From contig JAFVVU010000309.1 of assembly GCA_017502065.1 (NCBI GenBank), positions 1 through 8,893 on the forward strand: a stretch of DNA of 8,893 nucleotides, written 5' to 3'. A program made the position numbers and the translations under genes. A model generated the notes under the pieces. It did not search any database. It saw nothing but the letters and a program-made list of their open reading frames with translations, and was not told the DNA's origin. Source of the DNA: Clostridia bacterium (GTDB taxonomy: Bacteria; Bacillota; Clostridia; RUG12999). Below are positions 6,352 through 8,893 of this stretch, piece after piece; within the stretch, counting starts at the first letter, position 1, and each line of letters opens with the position of its first letter.

Positions 6352-7620
6352 TTGGACAGTAGTGATGTCTTAAGTATTATAGTTATTCTTATTCTTATCG
6401 GGCTTTCCGCTTTCTTCTCGGCAAGTGAAACTGCCGTCTCTTCCGCAAGCAGAGTAAGAATGAAATCCTATGCCGATGATGGCGATAAACGTGCAAAGCG
6501 CTCTTTATCACTTATTGAGAATTTTGATAAAACGCTTTCTTCAATTCTGGTTGGCAACAATATAGTTAATATTGCCTCAACCTCTATTGCAACAGCTTTA
6601 TTTTTAAAGCTTAGTCAGGAATACGGCGCACTTCTTTCAACCGTTATTATGACTGTTCTTGTCTTAATATTTGGTGAAGTGCTGCCAAAAAGCACGGCAA
6701 AAGAAAATGCAGATAATGCTTTATTATCTTTTTCCGGACCTCTTTCTTTGGTTTGCAAAATTTTAACGCCAATTTCATGGGTTTTCCGCGGACTTAAACT
6801 TGCAATAACAAAACCTGAAGACCCCGAAGAAAAGAAACCGAGTATTACGGAAGAAGAGCTTAAATACATCATTGAAGAAATTCAGGACGAAGGTGTTCTT
6901 GAAGAGCAGGAAAGCGAGCTTGCACAAAGCGCTCTTGAATTTGACGAAATCCGTGTGCATGAGGTGTATATGCCAAGGGTTGATGTTATTGCCGTTGATG
7001 CTTCCATGTCACGTGAGGAAATTCAAAAGGTATTTTTAGACGAAAAATATACACGTCTTCCTGTATACGAAGGAAATATTGATAACATAATCGGAATATT
7101 AAACGAAAAAGATTTTCTTATTTCAATAGTAAAAAATGAATTTACAAACGTAAGAAATCTTATAAAACCTGCTCTTTTTGTGCCGTATAACCTTAAAATT
7201 TCAAAGGCACTTGCAAAAATGCAGGCAGACAAAATACAGATGGCAGTTGTTACGGACCAGTACGGCGGTACAGCCGGAATTGTAACAATGGAAGACATTC
7301 TGGAAGAGCTTGTTGGCGAAATATATGATGAACATGATGATGTTCTTCAGCTTATTGAGCCTATGGGCGAATTTACTTACCGTGTTAACGGAACAATGGA
7401 TATTGAAGATATGCTTGAAGAAATCGGATTTGAGGATGAAATTGAAAGCATCTACAATTCTGTAGGTGGCTGGGCATCCGAAATCCTGGGTAAAATCCCC
7501 GAAAAAGGCGAAACCTTTGAATATGACGGTCTTAAGGTTACCGTTGATGAGGTTGAAGATAACAGAGTTTCTTCACTTATCGTTGAATATGATAACACGG
7601 CAGAATCAGAAGAAGATTAA
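6352..7620 (+). CDS. CorC/HlyC-family (CNNM-type) membrane protein with DUF21 and CBS domains
   Basis: The 422-residue protein has the standard CNNM/CorB-like layout. An N-terminal DUF21 membrane domain (about residues 5-150) holds hydrophobic segments near 6-26, 66-87, 93-110 and 126-150, with the conserved ETA (26-28), GNN (68-70) and GEVLPKS (108-114) motifs. An acidic linker leads to a CBS pair (about 205-325) with MPRVD (207-211) and the signature DQYGGTAGIVTMEDILEEL (302-320). A CorC_HlyC transporter-associated domain (about 335-412) follows. Relatives are magnesium/cobalt efflux proteins; the name hemolysin is historical. The start is a TTG at 6352, with AGGAG at 6335-6339, 12 nt upstream, a slightly long spacing; no in-frame ATG or GTG fits better. 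It has its own promoter and is followed after about 5 nt by rnpB. Confidence 0.93.
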   Translation: MDSSDVLSIIVILILIGLSAFFSASETAVSSASRVRMKSYADDGDKRAKRSLSLIENFDKTLSSILVGNNIVNIASTSIATALFLKLSQEYGALLSTVIMTVLVLIFGEVLPKSTAKENADNALLSFSGPLSLVCKILTPISWVFRGLKLAITKPEDPEEKKPSITEEELKYIIEEIQDEGVLEEQESELAQSALEFDEIRVHEVYMPRVDVIAVDASMSREEIQKVFLDEKYTRLPVYEGNIDNIIGILNEKDFLISIVKNEFTNVRNLIKPALFVPYNLKISKALAKMQADKIQMAVVTDQYGGTAGIVTMEDILEELVGEIYDEHDDVLQLIEPMGEFTYRVNGTMDIEDMLEEIGFEDEIESIYNSVGGWASEILGKIPEKGETFEYDGLKVTVDEVEDNRVSSLIVEYDNTAESEED

Positions 7621-7625
7621 ATAAT

Positions 7626-7959
7626 ATGAGCATTTCGGGCAGTCGCGTGCCTTTTGGTACGAGGAAAGTCCGGGCTCCGCAGGGCAGGGTGCCGGATAAC
7701 GTCCGGTGAAGGCGACTTCAAGGATAGTGCAACAGAAATATACCGCCATATTTATGTGGTAAGGATGGAAAGGCGAGGTAAGAGCTCACCGACCCTTTAG
7801 GTAACTATTGGGTCCTGTAAACCCCACTCGGAGCAACATCGTTAAGGGGAGCTAAGTTGGCCCGACATTCCCCGGGTAGATGGCTTGAGCCATATAGTAA
7901 TGTATGGCCTAGATAGATGATTGCCTGCAAAACAGAACCCGGCTTACAGATTTGCTCAT
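7626..7959 (+). ncRNA. rnpB: RNase P RNA (bacterial class A type)
   Basis: This is the catalytic RNA of ribonuclease P, which removes the 5' leader of pre-tRNAs. The universally conserved core is clear: GAGGAAAGTCCGGGCTCC (7661-7678) forms one strand of P4 and pairs with the ACAGAACCCGGCTTAC segment (7932-7947). The blocks AACAGAAATATACCGCC (7730-7746), GGTAAGAGCTCACC and AGATGATTGCC near the 3' side are also present. GGGT at 7874-7877 corresponds to the loop that binds the tRNA CCA end. The ends are set by the P1 helix ATGAGCA (7626-7632) with TGCTCAT (7953-7959), giving about 334 nt; exact mature ends may differ by a few bases. I call class A from its likeness to the Escherichia coli form; class B features were not recognised. 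No clear promoter of its own was found. Confidence 0.97.
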
Positions 7960-7970
7960 TTAATTTAAAC

Positions 7971-8005
7971 AAAAACGGAATTGTATATCTGCAATTCCGT
8001 TTTTT
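7971..8005 (+). terminator. Rho-independent terminator of rnpB
   Basis: ACGGAATTG (7975-7983) pairs with CAATTCCGT (7992-8000), extended by AAAA/TTTT, with an 8-nt loop and a run of T to 8005. It ends 25 nt before the next ATG. Confidence 0.9.
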
Positions 8006-8030
8006 ATAAAGCTGAAAGGATGAAACTTTT

Positions 8031-8405
8031 ATGAGTAACGGAAAGAAAACCTGGTACATAGCAGACGGCTACCTTCCCCACATTGGCGAGGTTAAAAACA
8101 GCGGATTTGAAGGACACGAATCCATTATGTTCATGAACTGTAACGAGCAGGACGCAAACGTGTTTATTGACCTTTATTTTGAAGATAAACCCCCGATAAA
8201 AGATATCAAGCTTGTTGTCGGCGCAGAGCGTGTTAAAAGCATTCGTCTTGACAATCCTGACGATATCGGCGGTATCAAGCTTGACCGTCAGTATCAGTAT
8301 TCCGTAAGAATAAGAAGTGACATAAATATTGTTGTACAGTACGGAAGAATGGACCTTGCGCAGCCGAATCTGGCGTATATGTCACTCATGGGTTACAGCG
8401 AGTAA
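8031..8405 (+). CDS. Anabaena sensory rhodopsin transducer (ASRT) family protein
   Basis: The 124-residue soluble protein matches the ASRT family along its whole length. The N-terminal KTWYIADGYLP (residues 6-16) corresponds to the family's W-I-A-x-GY-x-P opening. VGAERVKSIRLDN (63-75) corresponds to the central basic strand, and NIVVQYGRMD (99-108) to the conserved P/N-IVVQ-x-x-R-x-D strand. ASRT folds as a small beta sandwich and forms oligomers. In Anabaena it partners a rhodopsin; comparative work on the family proposes a small-molecule or sugar-binding role in organisms without rhodopsin. No rhodopsin gene is nearby, so a photoreceptor role is unlikely here. The ATG at 8031 follows AAAGGA (8015-8020) with a 10-nt spacing. 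The gene is flanked by terminators on both sides but I found no obvious promoter, so it may depend on readthrough from rnpB. Confidence 0.85.
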   Translation: MSNGKKTWYIADGYLPHIGEVKNSGFEGHESIMFMNCNEQDANVFIDLYFEDKPPIKDIKLVVGAERVKSIRLDNPDDIGGIKLDRQYQYSVRIRSDINIVVQYGRMDLAQPNLAYMSLMGYSE

Positions 8406-8490
8406 CCCGGGTGGATAAAATGACCCTGACCGCATAAAACAAATTTTAATTATTCGGTTTATGCAAAACAATAATGTTTTTGCTATTGTT

Positions 8491-8520
8491 CGGAGTTGCA
8501 TTATTGCAACTCCGTTTTTT
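8491..8520 (+). terminator. Rho-independent terminator of the ASRT-family gene
   Basis: CGGAGTTGCA (8491-8500) pairs perfectly with TGCAACTCCG (8505-8514) around a TTAT loop and is followed by six T residues (8515-8520). It lies 86 nt beyond the stop codon. Confidence 0.93.
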
Positions 8521-8531
8521 ATTTGTTGTTT

Positions 8532-8601
8532 TATGCTACACACAAACTTCACCTCTCGACGTACAAAAGTACGCCTTCGGGATTCGGTTTGTGTGTTCAT
8601 A
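8532..8601. other. Long imperfect hairpin of unknown function between convergent genes
   Basis: About 25 base pairs fold this 70-nt stretch into one extended hairpin. TATG (8532-8535) pairs with CATA (8598-8601). ACACACAAAC (8538-8547) pairs perfectly with GTTTGTGTGT (8587-8596). TCTCGA (8554-8559) pairs with TCGGGA (8577-8582) with one wobble. CGTAC (8560-8564) pairs with GTACG (8569-8573) around AAAA. Six T residues follow at 8606-8611. It could be an intergenic palindromic repeat, a small RNA, or an extra terminator. It sits between two terminators with no visible promoter, which favours a repeat-type element; the strand cannot be decided. Confidence 0.5.
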
Positions 8602-8640
8602 GCCATTTTTTCTCCCCCGGCGGCTTTGTTAATTCAGCGC

Positions 8641-8674
8641 AAAAATGCACCAACATCAGTTGGTGCATTTTTTT
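8641..8674. terminator. Bidirectional terminator between convergent genes
   Basis: AAAAATGCACCAAC (8641-8654) pairs with GTTGGTGCATTTTT (8659-8672) around an ATCA loop. The plus strand shows seven T residues (8668-8674) and the minus strand five. It can therefore end both the minus-strand aminotransferase-like transcript and any plus-strand readthrough. The stop codon of the minus-strand gene forms part of the loop. Confidence 0.85.
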
Positions 8675-8893
8675 ATTGCATATAAAAACTTATCTATGTC
8701 CTTTTTTGTGTTAAAATATCCGGGCGAAACGCGCACCGTTCCGCACTCAAATGTACCGAATGCCTTATGCGCCACCGGTGCGCAGTGCAGTCCGCACCGT
8801 ACGGCAATACCATGCTTTTCGTCAAGCTGTGCACCAAGTGTGGCAGTATCTATACCCTCTGCAAAAAAGCTTATTGCCGACGTTACACATTTA
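8656..8893 (-). CDS. Class V aminotransferase / cysteine desulfurase-like protein, C-terminal fragment
   Basis: Seventy-eight C-terminal residues are visible on the minus strand; the start and most of the PLP domain lie beyond base 8893. Translation from base 8892 downward contains GIAVRCGLHCAPVAHKAFGT (fragment residues 28-47), followed by TVRVSPGYFNTKKDID (52-67). This is the hallmark C-terminus of the cysteine desulfurase family close to IscS/SufS/NifS. The cysteine in GLHCAP (bases 8782-8784) corresponds to the active-site cysteine region of SufS-like enzymes, and the preceding arginine (fragment residue 32) to the substrate carboxylate binder. Such enzymes use PLP to mobilise sulfur or act on related amino acids; the exact substrate cannot be told from this fragment. 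It converges on the ASRT gene. Its stop codon TGA (8656-8658) falls in the loop of the terminator hairpin, so its last codons form the stem. Confidence 0.85.
   Translation of the reverse strand, partial: KCVTSAISFFAEGIDTATLGAQLDEKHGIAVRCGLHCAPVAHKAFGTFECGTVRVSPGYFNTKKDIDKFLYAIKKCTN

Noticed and set aside
8020..8034. Five-codon mini open frame (ATG at 8020) overlapping the ASRT start
   Set aside because: AAAGGA is better placed as the ribosome binding site for the ATG at 8031; the mini frame uses the same bases and is most likely chance.
7805..8059. Minus-strand open frame of 84 codons across the 3' part of rnpB
   Set aside because: The region is RNase P RNA with conserved structure; the open frame is incidental and crosses the rnpB terminator.
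8432..8464. Weak inverted repeat GCATAAA / TTTATGC just before the ASRT terminator
   Set aside because: Only seven AT-rich pairs around a 19-nt loop; it is not convincing as an independent element next to the strong terminator at 8491-8520.
8382..8714. Several open frames of 72-74 codons in the intergenic region on both strands
   Set aside because: They run through terminator hairpins and the structured element, have unusual composition and lack ribosome binding sites.

Overview
The window looks like chromosomal DNA of an anaerobic, moderately AT-rich Firmicute, probably a clostridial gut-type organism. The main reasons are a complete [FeFe]-hydrogenase maturation set (an oxygen-sensitive, fermentative trait), a paired YmfF/YmfH M16 peptidase cassette of Firmicute type, SigA-like TTGACA/TATAAT promoters, strong AGGAGG-type ribosome binding sites and many short hairpin-plus-U terminators. 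I see no phage, transposon, CRISPR or tRNA feature. Assignment below class level is not supported by what I can see.

Layout. Positions 2-2196 hold two M16 peptidase-like genes on the plus strand, the first cut by the window edge; they overlap by one base. A strong promoter overlaps the second stop codon and drives a small TM1266-type putative hydrogenase regulator (2249-2494). A 118-nt leader with a terminator-like hairpin and a possible competing pairing follows. Then come hydE (2613-3650), hydG (3667-5115) and hydF (5124-6293), tightly packed. A second strong promoter, again overlapping a stop codon, starts a CorC/HlyC-type membrane protein gene (6352-7620). The RNase P RNA gene rnpB (7626-7959) begins only about 5 nt later and ends at its own terminator. 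A lone gene of the Anabaena sensory rhodopsin transducer (ASRT) family follows (8031-8405) with its own terminator. The last 230 bases carry the 3' end of a minus-strand class V aminotransferase / cysteine desulfurase-like gene, convergent with the ASRT gene. Between those two lie a strong unexplained hairpin (8532-8601) and a bidirectional terminator.

How the genes work together. HydE and HydG are radical SAM enzymes that make the parts of the 2Fe subcluster of the H-cluster, and HydF is the GTPase scaffold that delivers it to apo-hydrogenase. The TM1266-type protein is repeatedly found beside these genes and is presumed to regulate them. No hydrogenase structural gene (hydA) is in the window. 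CorC, RNase P RNA, the ASRT protein and the aminotransferase are housekeeping or accessory neighbours with no evident link to hydrogenase assembly.

The least ordinary parts are the attenuator-like leader before hydE, the solo ASRT gene and the structured intergenic element at 8532-8601. I did not find a clearly new multi-gene system.
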